Source: Caecibacteroides pullorum (GTDB lineage: Bacteria; Bacteroidota; Bacteroidia; Bacteroidales; Bacteroidaceae). From it: DNA of 64,000 nucleotides. The translations under genes and the position numbers were made by a program. Location of the stretch: NCBI RefSeq assembly GCF_019239235.1, contig NZ_JAAZTS010000013.1, positions 1 through 64,000 on the forward strand. The letters are read 5' to 3'. Below the pieces are notes generated by a model, which was not told the origin of the DNA, did no database searches, and worked only from the letters and a program-made list of their open reading frames with translations. Shown piece by piece: positions 55,353 through 63,230 of this stretch (positions are counted from its first letter, which is position 1; the number at the start of each line of letters is the position of its first letter).

Positions 55353-57572
55353 TTAGTTGTATATGTATTCTACCGGACTCTTAATACAGCGTACTGTACG
55401 GGTTTTGATAGAGTTTTGTGCTGTAAATTTGAACCAGTTCTGTCCCGGACGGCTGGCTTGGGCATAGCCTTCCATATACCAACTGTTCGACGTGTTTCCG
55501 GTAATGGCCATAATGATGGACATCTGTGCGATGTTTCCGTCAGTGGTATTCCATTGATGTCCAAGTCCGTACAATGTCCAGTGATTACCTTCATACTCGA
55601 AGTCGTAAAAAGCTATGGTGCCATAAGACACTTCCAAAAATCGGGCCTCACGTTCTACAATGTTCACGGTAATGGTTTGTCCCTGAGTGTTCTGGTGGGT
55701 TCGTGTACCTACACCTCCGATATTGCAGTTGGTGCCCCACACGAAGAAAGCATAATCGTCGAATGTCGGCAACTGATAGCCATCGGGTGCCATTTGCGTG
55801 GCAGGTATTTGCCCCCAATTTTGTGCGGAGCCTTTCATCCCTTCATGATAGAATGCTGTTCCGTTGTGGCTCAGTGACAGTTCATCAGGATTGCCTCCCT
55901 GATATTGTCCACCCATTAGGGATAGCAGTTCATCATCACTGCAGGTGGTCAAGCGGTCCAATACGCCGGTTCCTGCTGCCTGGTCGTCGGCTATGCTGAT
56001 CTGATCGTCGAAACTCTTGACGTTGCCCCGCAAATTGTATTTACACCACCAGGTTCCGCCGATGTTGACAACGGGGAGTCCCCAGTTTCTGCGCCGTATG
56101 GGATAAACCTCGCGGTTACTTCCGTCGCTGTCGGTAATGACCAGGCGAGCTTCCTGCATGCGTCCGTCGGCTTCGGGATCATTGGGTTTCCATCCGCCCA
56201 GTATGCGATAACTGCCGGCATTCTCGGCCAGTTTTATCCACGGTGTCTGTCCGTTGTCCGTTTCTACTGTAGCTATTTTACCATCGGGCAGAGTGAGACG
56301 TCCCAGTTCTCCGTCTACGTATCGGTCAAAGTTACATATACCGTCTTCATCGAAAATAATGCTGCCTTCGAGCTGGATAGGACTAGGTAAGAAAACAAGC
56401 ACGATGCGCCCTTTATGGATCTGCTCTTTGTATACATCGGCATAGATGTACTCGCGTATGGTACCGGGCAAACGGTGAACATTGCTTACTGCAAGGCGAG
56501 CTACCGGTTCAAGGTTACGGCTGGCTGTAGCCTGTACACTGACTCCGGTGATGCGTCCGTCAACTGTGACTGTTGCTCCCAGTTCGGCATCGAGAACAAG
56601 GTTGAAATTGTTCTCGGTATAGGGAATGAAGACACTGTCGCAGGTACTGTTTACTTTAACGTTGGCCGGCAAGGCAGAGTCTTCGATGTTAACCCTTGCT
56701 TTGATTTGGGTTTCAGAACCGGAGGTATCACCTTGTTCCCAGTCGCCATTGCTAATGTTCATCGTTACGTCACCTCCGCGTCCGTACACATGGATGGTGT
56801 AGACCGTGTTGCGTCGGATGGTGGTGGGTAGGGAAGCCTTCATCTTGTGCAACGCATTTCGGAAACGCACCAATACTTCGACCTGTATGTCAGTGCCCTG
56901 CTGCTCGCAGAGGTAAAAGATAGTTTCGCGCGCATTGGACAGGGGAGTACAATACTGCTTGTCGAAACGGGTGGTCGCGGCATTCTGAGGAGGTGTGGCG
57001 GTTGCCTGCGGGTTGAGGTAGCCTTCGTCGACCAGACCGTCGATACTGATTTGCAGCACTTCTACACCTTGGTCGGTCGATTCGAGGTCGATGCGGGCAA
57101 CACTGCGTGTCATGGCAACGGTCAGTTCCGACGCTGACTGACTGCCCAGTTCCTCCCGACCGCTCATCAACAGTCCGTGTTCCGTCATATCGCTGGTCGA
57201 AGCTGAGAAGGCAAGAAAGTCATCGAGGGTAGTAGCGTCGGGCACCAGTGCTTCCAAGGCTGTTACTTGCGAAGCATTGGCCAGGAAGTAGAGGGTTCCG
57301 CGATTGTCGGCCAGATTCAGATAGCAGCGGCCGTCATCGCCGGGCACCAGCGGACCGTAAATTTCCTGCAACTGCCCACCATCGAAACGGAAAGCTTTTA
57401 CGTCGTTCATCCGTTTGTCGTCGGTGGTAGCGACAGTACCTTGTAGTCCGGCAGGTTGCAGAATCACAGATAACTGTCCTGCGGCGGGTGTATCGGAAAA
57501 TTCGGTTTCGGCAGTGCATCCGGCTCCCAGTAGGGACGCAAAGAGGCAGCAAGCAATAAAATTGTATTTCAT
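55353..57572 (-). CDS. Long fimbrillin-like lipoprotein with C-terminal domain (paralogue B)
   Basis: 739-residue lipoprotein (LLGAGC, Cys19), the same design as paralogue A: fimbrillin-like region to about 280 (MNDVKAFRFDGGQLQEIYG, TLYFLANASQ, VAMTRSVARIDLES, RRNTVYTIHVYG), beta-rich middle, and the shared C-terminal domain with GGWKPNDPEADGRMQEARLV, WWCKYNLRGNVKSFDDQI, MAPDGYQLPTFDDYAFF and terminal KSPVEYIYN. The C-terminal part is better conserved between the two than the middle, which suggests a common binding or assembly job. It lies 65 bp after the metzincin gene. Confidence 0.78.
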   Translation of the reverse strand: MKYNFIACCLFASLLGAGCTAETEFSDTPAAGQLSVILQPAGLQGTVATTDDKRMNDVKAFRFDGGQLQEIYGPLVPGDDGRCYLNLADNRGTLYFLANASQVTALEALVPDATTLDDFLAFSASTSDMTEHGLLMSGREELGSQSASELTVAMTRSVARIDLESTDQGVEVLQISIDGLVDEGYLNPQATATPPQNAATTRFDKQYCTPLSNARETIFYLCEQQGTDIQVEVLVRFRNALHKMKASLPTTIRRNTVYTIHVYGRGGDVTMNISNGDWEQGDTSGSETQIKARVNIEDSALPANVKVNSTCDSVFIPYTENNFNLVLDAELGATVTVDGRITGVSVQATASRNLEPVARLAVSNVHRLPGTIREYIYADVYKEQIHKGRIVLVFLPSPIQLEGSIIFDEDGICNFDRYVDGELGRLTLPDGKIATVETDNGQTPWIKLAENAGSYRILGGWKPNDPEADGRMQEARLVITDSDGSNREVYPIRRRNWGLPVVNIGGTWWCKYNLRGNVKSFDDQISIADDQAAGTGVLDRLTTCSDDELLSLMGGQYQGGNPDELSLSHNGTAFYHEGMKGSAQNWGQIPATQMAPDGYQLPTFDDYAFFVWGTNCNIGGVGTRTHQNTQGQTITVNIVEREARFLEVSYGTIAFYDFEYEGNHWTLYGLGHQWNTTDGNIAQMSIIMAITGNTSNSWYMEGYAQASRPGQNWFKFTAQNSIKTRTVRCIKSPVEYIYN

Positions 57573-57637
57573 TGTTCGTTGTTTTAAGTTTTAATAAGTA
57601 CGTGTACACGGCTATGGTGCAGTGTAGACCTTTGCCA

Positions 57638-59500
57638 TCAGGGATACAGGGTCGGGTTGTTCCGGCTGTTGAGGTACGACGGTGAGTCGATAGGGAACTT
57701 GTGCAGATTGTTGACGTAGAAGTTGTTCATCAGCTGCTGTGCCCAAGGACCGTAGGTGAACGCACTGCTGTGGTTGTATCCCATCACGTGTCCCAACTCG
57801 TGGAACATAATTTCGCAGGCGTAGGTGTTATTGTAGTGTGCAAGCCAAGCGTTTTGATAGGCTCCGAATATAATACCTCCACCTAGCCCGATAACACCGT
57901 TGCCCGAGTATACCAATCCTACTTGCAGGGTGCGTTCTCTACGCATCTGAGAGAGTACTTGATCAGCTGTCACCTTGTCGTCTACACCACCGTTGCCATA
58001 TAGAATGTCTTCGTTGGCTCTGAGGATTTCTTCGTGTTCGTCCATGTCGATCATGTAAGTGAAGTTGATAAACATGGCCACTACCTCACGGCAATGTACG
58101 GGACGTATACCCATCCAGTTACCTACCGGGCCTCCGTTTGGCAGGTCGGGGTCGCCTCCGTAAAGGCTGAAGTAGATGTCCCAACCGTGTACGATGGATT
58201 TTATCTTGGCCCAATATGGGTCGTCGGACTCTATCTTGTATTGGGCTTCAGCGAGCTGTGCAGGTGTCAGATTGCCGATTTCGATCAGTTTGCCCGACTC
58301 GGTGCGGTACATACCGTTACGGCTGCTGATGGCGACTTCGTGAAAGAAGTCGGCAAAAGCCGGTATGGAGTCGAAGTAGGCCAAATCGAAATACTCGTTG
58401 CTGACGGACGGAACTTGTGCCTTGATGAGCACCCGTTTCAGGTCGCGAGGCGAATAGAAGCGAGCATGAAGCTGGCCGGCATCGTTCACCTTGATTTGCA
58501 GCGGGTGTGCCGTGTTGAATCTCCGTTGTGCCGGGTCGGCATAGATGGTTTTGGACTCTCCGTCTTGCAGTATCTTAGCATGATTGCCTTCGTTGTAAGC
58601 CTGTCGGGTGATGTACATGGTGCCCTGATAGTCGTCGGGATGCTCCATTCGTGCGTATACCTGTTCGATACGGTTAGGGCTTATGGCGTCTACACCGAAC
58701 AGGTAGCTGCATTGGCGCTCACCGCCCCGATAGTGGGTGGTAGTGAGGCTGATTTCGGCATTGATCTGTGCATCTGCGGTGGTAGGCATAAACCAATAGG
58801 TGTTCTGGTCGTTCAACTCGATGGGATCGGTTTGCCCGTTGCTTTGTCCAGCATATCCTCCGTCGCCGGTGAAGGCAGTATAAAAGGTACCGGTGTGAAA
58901 CGACAGTGTCTTCTGCGTTGCGGCAGTACGCACATCGTCGTTGTTGTAGAGCAGGGCGAGGTCGAGACGCCCCATGATGCGCTTCTGCACGATTTCGGCG
59001 GGCAGATGCACGATGTATTCGTGACCTCCGGCAACGGCCTCGCGGCTGACGCTGAAAGGGGTCTTCGAATAGAAATATTCGGCTTCGAGAGGTTTCTGCA
59101 GGTCGGACGGGAAGCTGATCCATTGGTCGGTTTTCTGCTTCAAGGGGTGAATGGTGGCCCCGTCGTCGAGCAGATTGCCTTTGATGGCAAGAATCAGCAG
59201 TTCGTATTCGCCTTCCTTCAGGCCTTCGATTTTTATTTCCTGGTTTTGGTGGTTGTAGATGCCCTTCAGGCCGCTGGCTATAGCGCCGTCTTCACCGACT
59301 ACGTAGAATTCTACCCGGTCGTAAGGGGCATCGGTTTCGGTAGTTTGGCGGGTGTGGGCACCGTCGTTCTCGTAGCGGTCGCTCCGCAGTCGGACGGTAG
59401 GTGTAGCCGCCTCCGTCTGTAAGGAATCTGCCCATTCATCCTGTTGGCAGGAGATAAAGGCCAGACTGCATAAAAATGTTATCCAAACAATCTTTTTCAT
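57638..59500 (-). CDS. Lipoprotein with fimbrillin-like N-terminus and metzincin-type zinc protease domain
   Basis: 620-residue lipoprotein (LAFISC, Cys18). Residues about 30-300 resemble the fimbrillin/Mfa2 layout of its operon partners (YDRVEFYVVGEDGAIASGLK, EGEYELLILAIKGN, QKRIMGRLDLALLYN). The C-terminal half is a zinc protease: the site FHELGHVMGYNH gives zinc ligands His567, His571 and His577 with general base Glu568, the HExxHxxGxxH pattern of metzincins. I could not assign the Met-turn; only about 43 residues follow. It is first in the four-gene operon. It may mature the fimbrillin-like proteins or act on host protein. The family name is not certain. Confidence 0.8.
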   Translation of the reverse strand: MKKIVWITFLCSLAFISCQQDEWADSLQTEAATPTVRLRSDRYENDGAHTRQTTETDAPYDRVEFYVVGEDGAIASGLKGIYNHQNQEIKIEGLKEGEYELLILAIKGNLLDDGATIHPLKQKTDQWISFPSDLQKPLEAEYFYSKTPFSVSREAVAGGHEYIVHLPAEIVQKRIMGRLDLALLYNNDDVRTAATQKTLSFHTGTFYTAFTGDGGYAGQSNGQTDPIELNDQNTYWFMPTTADAQINAEISLTTTHYRGGERQCSYLFGVDAISPNRIEQVYARMEHPDDYQGTMYITRQAYNEGNHAKILQDGESKTIYADPAQRRFNTAHPLQIKVNDAGQLHARFYSPRDLKRVLIKAQVPSVSNEYFDLAYFDSIPAFADFFHEVAISSRNGMYRTESGKLIEIGNLTPAQLAEAQYKIESDDPYWAKIKSIVHGWDIYFSLYGGDPDLPNGGPVGNWMGIRPVHCREVVAMFINFTYMIDMDEHEEILRANEDILYGNGGVDDKVTADQVLSQMRRERTLQVGLVYSGNGVIGLGGGIIFGAYQNAWLAHYNNTYACEIMFHELGHVMGYNHSSAFTYGPWAQQLMNNFYVNNLHKFPIDSPSYLNSRNNPTLYP

Positions 59501-59595
59501 CCTGTCTCTGTAAGTTGTAGTTCTCTCTAATACCTGTTATACGTTTGTTATCCTGATTTATTTACCAGTTGTTCTTTTTCGGCTTCAGCCATGAA

Positions 59596-59644
59596 AAAAG
59601 CGCGATGTGTCTCGCCGGTTGGGGTGAAGGCATATTGCGCTTTT
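59596..59644 (-). terminator. Terminator-like hairpin upstream of the metzincin operon
   Basis: 11-bp stem (one G-T pair) AAAAGCGCGAT (59596-59606) / ATTGCGCTTTT (59634-59644). On the minus strand the stem is followed by TTTTTTCATGG. It lies about 95 bp before the first gene of the operon, so it is a leader attenuator or the end of a short minus-strand RNA. Confidence 0.6.
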
Positions 59645-59653
59645 GTATGCTAT

Positions 59654-59702
59654 AACGTCGTTTGAGTCGAATTGTTCATTGTACATTTGCGACTTCGACG
59701 TT
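59654..59702. repeat. Inverted repeat enclosing a promoter element
   Basis: Arms AACGTCG (59654-59660) and CGACGTT (59696-59702), plus inner AGTCG (59665-59669) and CGACT (59690-59694). The 20 bp between contain the -7 octamer TACATTTG (59682-59689). It could be a hairpin, a regulator-binding palindrome, or the remnant of an invertible element. Confidence 0.6.
59682..59689 (+). promoter_or_regulatory. -7 element TACATTTG pointing away from the operon
   Basis: Exact TAnnTTTG inside the inverted repeat. A TTTG lies 17 bp upstream (59661-59664), slightly short for -33 spacing. The predicted start near 59696 is 11 nt before the mini-ORF ATG. Confidence 0.5.
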
Positions 59703-59706
59703 TTCT

Positions 59707-59793
59707 ATGTGTCTGACCGAAGCTTTCCGGCGGATTTTCACTGTCATTAAACGGAAATGGAAGAAAAATGTTTTGGGGAACTATAGCATTTAA
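59707..59793 (+). CDS. Possible 28-residue basic peptide
   Basis: ATG at 59707, stop TAA at 59791-59793. The peptide begins MCLTEAFRRIFTVIKRKWKK and carries four Lys and three Arg against one Glu, with hydrophobic residues spaced as in an amphipathic helix. Its ATG sits 11 nt after the start predicted from TACATTTG, close to the leader lengths of 12-20 nt seen for lptB, mlaE, guaB and the HAD gene. It resembles no family I know. Short open frames occur by chance, so the call rests mostly on promoter geometry. Confidence 0.35.
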   Translation: MCLTEAFRRIFTVIKRKWKKNVLGNYSI

Positions 59794-59932
59794 CTTTTAT
59801 ACACAAATTCTTTACTTTCGTTTCTCTTAGGTTCAGGCCTTTCTGCCGGGGCCATTGAACCGTGCAAGTGTTGTTCGCAGGCGAGTTGGGAAATATTTCG
59901 TTCGGCGTGCCTGTCCTTCCAAACTTTATTTG

Positions 59933-59940
59933 TACTTTTG
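59933..59940 (+). promoter_or_regulatory. Promoter of the DHH phosphoesterase gene, -7 TACTTTTG
   Basis: Exact TAnnTTTG, predicted start near 59947 and a leader of about 20 nt. Confidence 0.62.
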
Positions 59941-59966
59941 CCACTTCGAAGTAAAACGGAAAGAAC

Positions 59967-61004
59967 ATGTTGACGAAAGTTATTGAACAAGCGAATATCG
60001 ATCATTTTGCCAAATGGCTGGACCGTGCGGACAAGATGGTGATTGTGTCGCACGTGGGTCCCGACGGCGATGCCATCGGCTCTTCGCTGGGATTGTGGCA
60101 CTTCCTGAACTCGCAGGATAAAACTGCGAATGTGATTGTACCTAACGCTTTCCCCGATTTTCTGCGATGGATGCCTGGCAGTAAAGATATTCTGCAATAC
60201 GACCGTTATAAAGAATTTGCCGACAAGCTAATTGCAGAAGCAGACGTCATCTGCTGTCTAGACTTCAACGCCTTGAGCCGTATCGATGCGATGGCCGAAG
60301 CTGTCAAGAATTCCCCTGCACGCAAAATTCTGATAGACCATCACCTGCATCCCGAGGACTTCTGTAAAATCGTCATTTCTCATCCGGAAATATCCTCTAC
60401 ATCCGAACTTGTTTTTCGTCTGATCTGTCGCATGGGATACTTCAGTGACATCACCAAACAGGGGGCAGAGTGTATTTATACAGGAATGATGACCGATACG
60501 GGTGGATTTACCTACAATTCCAACAATCGTGAAATCTACTTTATTATCAGCGAACTGCTTTCTAAGGGGATAGACAAGGATGCCATATACCGCAAAGTAT
60601 TCAACACCTATTCCGAAAGTCGCCTACGCCTCATGGGACATGTACTGACACAAATGAAAGTATATCCCGAATACCATGCCGCCATGATATCGCTCACCGA
60701 AAAAGAGCAGAAGCAATTCAACTATATCCGAGGTGACAGCGAAGGGTTCGTCAACATCCCGCTCAGCATTAAAAACGTTATCTTTTCATGCTTCCTGCGC
60801 GAAGATACCGAAAAGCCTATGATCAAAATTTCCCTCCGATCGGTAGGGAAATTCCCTTGTAACCAACTGGCTGCTGAGTTCTTTGGCGGAGGCGGACATC
60901 TGAATGCCTCGGGAGGTGAGTTTTACGGCACGATGGAAGAAGCACAAAAAGTCTTCGAGCAGGCGCTGGAGAAGTATAAGCCTCTGCTCACAGCCAAAGG
61001 ATAA
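59967..61004 (+). CDS. DHH-family phosphoesterase (NrnA-like)
   Basis: 345-residue cytoplasmic Mn-dependent phosphoesterase. The DHH domain shows SHVGPDGDAIGSS (Asp33, Asp35), LDFNALSR and LIDHHLHP (the DHH triad). The DHHA1 domain ends with FGGGGHLNASGG. This is the layout of NrnA-type enzymes that degrade nano-RNA and 3'-phosphoadenosine 5'-phosphate (pAp). Length is close to the family's 310-345. It has its own promoter, and a separate promoter precedes the next gene. Confidence 0.92.
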   Translation: MLTKVIEQANIDHFAKWLDRADKMVIVSHVGPDGDAIGSSLGLWHFLNSQDKTANVIVPNAFPDFLRWMPGSKDILQYDRYKEFADKLIAEADVICCLDFNALSRIDAMAEAVKNSPARKILIDHHLHPEDFCKIVISHPEISSTSELVFRLICRMGYFSDITKQGAECIYTGMMTDTGGFTYNSNNREIYFIISELLSKGIDKDAIYRKVFNTYSESRLRLMGHVLTQMKVYPEYHAAMISLTEKEQKQFNYIRGDSEGFVNIPLSIKNVIFSCFLREDTEKPMIKISLRSVGKFPCNQLAAEFFGGGGHLNASGGEFYGTMEEAQKVFEQALEKYKPLLTAKG

Positions 61005-61072
61005 AAACGGAGTGCAAAGGTTAAAAGATACGAACTTTATTCCCGCATTTTTCAATATTCAAGGAAATCAGA

Positions 61073-61080
61073 TACTTTTG
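61073..61080 (+). promoter_or_regulatory. Promoter of the DUF4827 lipoprotein gene, -7 TACTTTTG
   Basis: Exact TAnnTTTG 24 bp before the ATG at 61105; predicted leader about 18 nt. It is the same octamer as the upstream DHH-gene promoter. Confidence 0.62.
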
Positions 61081-61104
61081 TACGAAAATACAAACTTATA
61101 TTAA

Positions 61105-61710
61105 ATGAAAAAACTCTTATTACTCTTTTTTATATTGCTGGCTGTAGGTTTCAGTTTCCAGGCATGTGATGATACGAAGACATACGCGGAGATGTTGGAA
61201 GAAGAAGATGACGCCATCGCTGATTTCATTAACAAGGAAGGAATAAAAGTCATCAGTCAGACTGAATTCTTCGACAACGATTCGGTTACCGACGTCGAAA
61301 AAAACGAATTTGTACAACTGTCCAGCGGTGTCTATATGCAAATCGTAGACAAAGGATCAGACAATCCGGCTGACACTGTAAAGAACAACGATTTGGTATT
61401 GGTACGTTTTATGGAATACAGCCTATTGGACAAAGATACGACTCTGAGTAATCTGACACTTCCTTATTTGGTAGATGAGTTCAAGTATACAGCTTCTTCA
61501 TCTTCCATTGCCGGTATTTTCATACAAGGGTTGATGTATATGGCATATGGCTATACAGCTGTACCCGCAGGTTGGTTAGTTCCCCTGCCTTACGTACGCG
61601 ACAAAGCTCATGTACGATTGATTGTACCTTCCAAGATGGGACATCAAAGTGCCATGCAATACGTATATCCTTATTATTATGATATTACCAAATATCAGAT
61701 ATACAAATAA
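61105..61710 (+). CDS. DUF4827-family lipoprotein
   Basis: 201-residue lipoprotein: signal peptide and lipobox VGFSFQAC (Cys21), then an acidic helix (YAEMLEEEDDAIADFINKEG) and a compact domain resembling FKBP-type folds (VYMQIVDKGSDNPADTVKNN, then VPAGWLVPLPYVRDKAHVRL). It matches the Bacteroides family DUF4827, without known function. It precedes the phosphohexomutase by 40 bp and is probably co-transcribed. Confidence 0.85.
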   Translation: MKKLLLLFFILLAVGFSFQACDDTKTYAEMLEEEDDAIADFINKEGIKVISQTEFFDNDSVTDVEKNEFVQLSSGVYMQIVDKGSDNPADTVKNNDLVLVRFMEYSLLDKDTTLSNLTLPYLVDEFKYTASSSSIAGIFIQGLMYMAYGYTAVPAGWLVPLPYVRDKAHVRLIVPSKMGHQSAMQYVYPYYYDITKYQIYK

Positions 61711-61750
61711 CATTCCTGCATAATCAACTAACATTTAAAACATACAACCT

Positions 61751-63139
61751 ATGACTCTAATCAAATCTATCTCTGGAATCCGCGGAACGATTGGCGGCAG
61801 TGCAGGCGAGGGACTCAACCCGCTTGACATCGTGAAATTCACATCTGCTTATGCTACACTCATCCGCAAAACGTGTACCGTAAAAAGTAACAAGATCGTA
61901 GTAGGCCGTGACGCCCGTCTCTCCGGCGAAATGGTAAAGAACGTAGTGGTAGGTACCCTGATGGGTATGGGATGGGACGTTGTCGACATCGACCTGGCTT
62001 CCACACCGACCACTGAACTGGCCGTTACGATGGAAGGTGCCAGTGGTGGTATCATCCTCACCGCTTCGCACAACCCCAAACAGTGGAACGCCCTGAAGCT
62101 GCTGAACGAAAAAGGCGAGTTCCTGAACAAGGAAGAAGGCAACGAAGTGCTCCGCATCGCCGAAGCCGAAGCCTTCGAATACGCCGAAGTAGATAAACTG
62201 GGCACTTACCGCAAGGACTTGACCTACAATCAAAAGCATATTGACAGCGTATTGGCACTCGACCTCGTTGACGTAGAGGCCATCCGCAAGGCCGACTTCC
62301 ACGTAGCCATCGACTGCGTGAACTCCGTGGGCGGCATCATCCTGCCCCAGCTGTTCGAAGCACTGGGTGTAAAGCATGTAGAGAAGCTCTACTGTGAACC
62401 GACCGGCAACTTCCAGCACAACCCCGAACCGCTGGAAAAGAACCTGGGCGACATCATGAACCTGATGAAGGCCGGCAAGAACGATGTAGCTTTTGTAGTT
62501 GACCCCGACGTTGACCGTCTGGCCATTATCTGCGAAGACGGACGCATGTACGGCGAAGAATATACACTGGTCAGTGTAGCAGATTATATTCTGAAGCATA
62601 CCCCGGGCAGCACCGTGTCTAACCTGAGCTCTACCCGCGCCCTGCGCGACGTAACCCGTAAGTACGGACAGGAATACTTTGCATCGGCTGTGGGCGAAGT
62701 GAACGTCACCACAAAGATGAAGGAAGTGGGTGCCGTTATCGGTGGCGAAGGCAACGGCGGCGTCATCTATCCCGCCAGCCACTACGGACGCGATGCATTG
62801 GTAGGTATCGCCCTCTTCCTGAGCCACCTGGCACACGAAGGCAAGAAGGTGAGCGAACTGCGTGCCACCTATCCCGCTTACTTCATGGCCAAAAACCGTG
62901 TGGACCTGACGCCCGATACTGACGTGGATGCCATTCTGGCCAAGGTGAAGGAAATCTACAAGAACGAGGAAATCAACGACATCGACGGTGTGAAGATTGA
63001 CTTCCCCGAAAAGTGGGTACACCTGCGCAAGAGCAACACGGAACCGATTATCCGCGTATATAGCGAAGCTCACACGCAAGAAGAAGCCGAAGAAATCGGC
63101 CAGCAGATTATGAAAGTAATTGCCGAACTGGCGAAATAA
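61751..63139 (+). CDS. glmM: Phosphoglucosamine mutase-type phosphohexomutase
   Basis: 462-residue enzyme of the alpha-D-phosphohexomutase family; in Bacteroides this gene is annotated as GlmM, converting glucosamine-6-phosphate to glucosamine-1-phosphate for UDP-GlcNAc. Visible: the N-terminal SISGIRGTIGG, the phospho-Ser Ser106 in LTASHNPKQWN, the Mg loop DPDVDRL (Asp251, 253, 255), the sugar-binding GGEGNGGVIYP, and the C-terminal phosphate-binding RKSNTEPIIRVY. The codon use is highly GC-biased at third positions, as in strongly expressed genes. Mutase specificity cannot be proven by sequence alone. Confidence 0.9.
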   Translation: MTLIKSISGIRGTIGGSAGEGLNPLDIVKFTSAYATLIRKTCTVKSNKIVVGRDARLSGEMVKNVVVGTLMGMGWDVVDIDLASTPTTELAVTMEGASGGIILTASHNPKQWNALKLLNEKGEFLNKEEGNEVLRIAEAEAFEYAEVDKLGTYRKDLTYNQKHIDSVLALDLVDVEAIRKADFHVAIDCVNSVGGIILPQLFEALGVKHVEKLYCEPTGNFQHNPEPLEKNLGDIMNLMKAGKNDVAFVVDPDVDRLAIICEDGRMYGEEYTLVSVADYILKHTPGSTVSNLSSTRALRDVTRKYGQEYFASAVGEVNVTTKMKEVGAVIGGEGNGGVIYPASHYGRDALVGIALFLSHLAHEGKKVSELRATYPAYFMAKNRVDLTPDTDVDAILAKVKEIYKNEEINDIDGVKIDFPEKWVHLRKSNTEPIIRVYSEAHTQEEAEEIGQQIMKVIAELAK

Positions 63140-63158
63140 ATGAAGAACTGATAATGAA

Positions 63159-63200
63159 GAATGAAGAATTACCTTTCGGGTGATTCTTCATTCTTTTTTA
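63159..63200 (+). terminator. Terminator after glmM
   Basis: 11-bp perfect stem GAATGAAGAAT (63159-63169) / ATTCTTCATTC (63183-63193) with inner ACC/GGT pairs, followed by TTTTTTA. It lies 20 bp past the stop. Confidence 0.85.
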
Positions 63201-63206
63201 TGCCTT

Positions 63207-63230
63207 ATTCTTCATTCTTCATTCTTCATT
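63207..63230. repeat. ATTCTTC heptamer repeat
   Basis: Three perfect tandem copies of ATTCTTC (63207-63227) plus ATT, complementary to the ATGAAGA units in the left arm of the adjacent glmM terminator. It abuts the stop codon of the NUDIX gene on the other strand and could act as an alternative right arm. Confidence 0.7.

Larger units (their letters stand above)
59501..59966. other. Regulatory region upstream of the fimbrillin-metzincin operon
   Basis: 466 bp between the divergent metzincin and DHH genes. From left to right: a 95-bp leader, a terminator-like hairpin for the minus strand, an inverted repeat with an enclosed plus-strand -7 element, a 28-codon basic mini-ORF, and the DHH-gene promoter. 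These are listed separately. I found no TAnnTTTG on the minus strand anywhere here to drive the operon. Confidence 0.6.

Noticed and set aside
58034..59422. A 462-codon open frame on the plus strand, antisense to the metzincin gene
   Set aside because: It has no promoter, no recognisable domain and a composition expected from the complement of a GC-biased gene; the minus strand has a lipobox and a zinc site.
61757..63079. A 440-codon open frame antisense to glmM
   Set aside because: Explained by the strong third-position GC bias of glmM; its translation shows no family signature.
63207..63230. CRISPR or recombination site
   Set aside because: A 7-bp simple repeat linked to a terminator arm; far too short for a CRISPR repeat.
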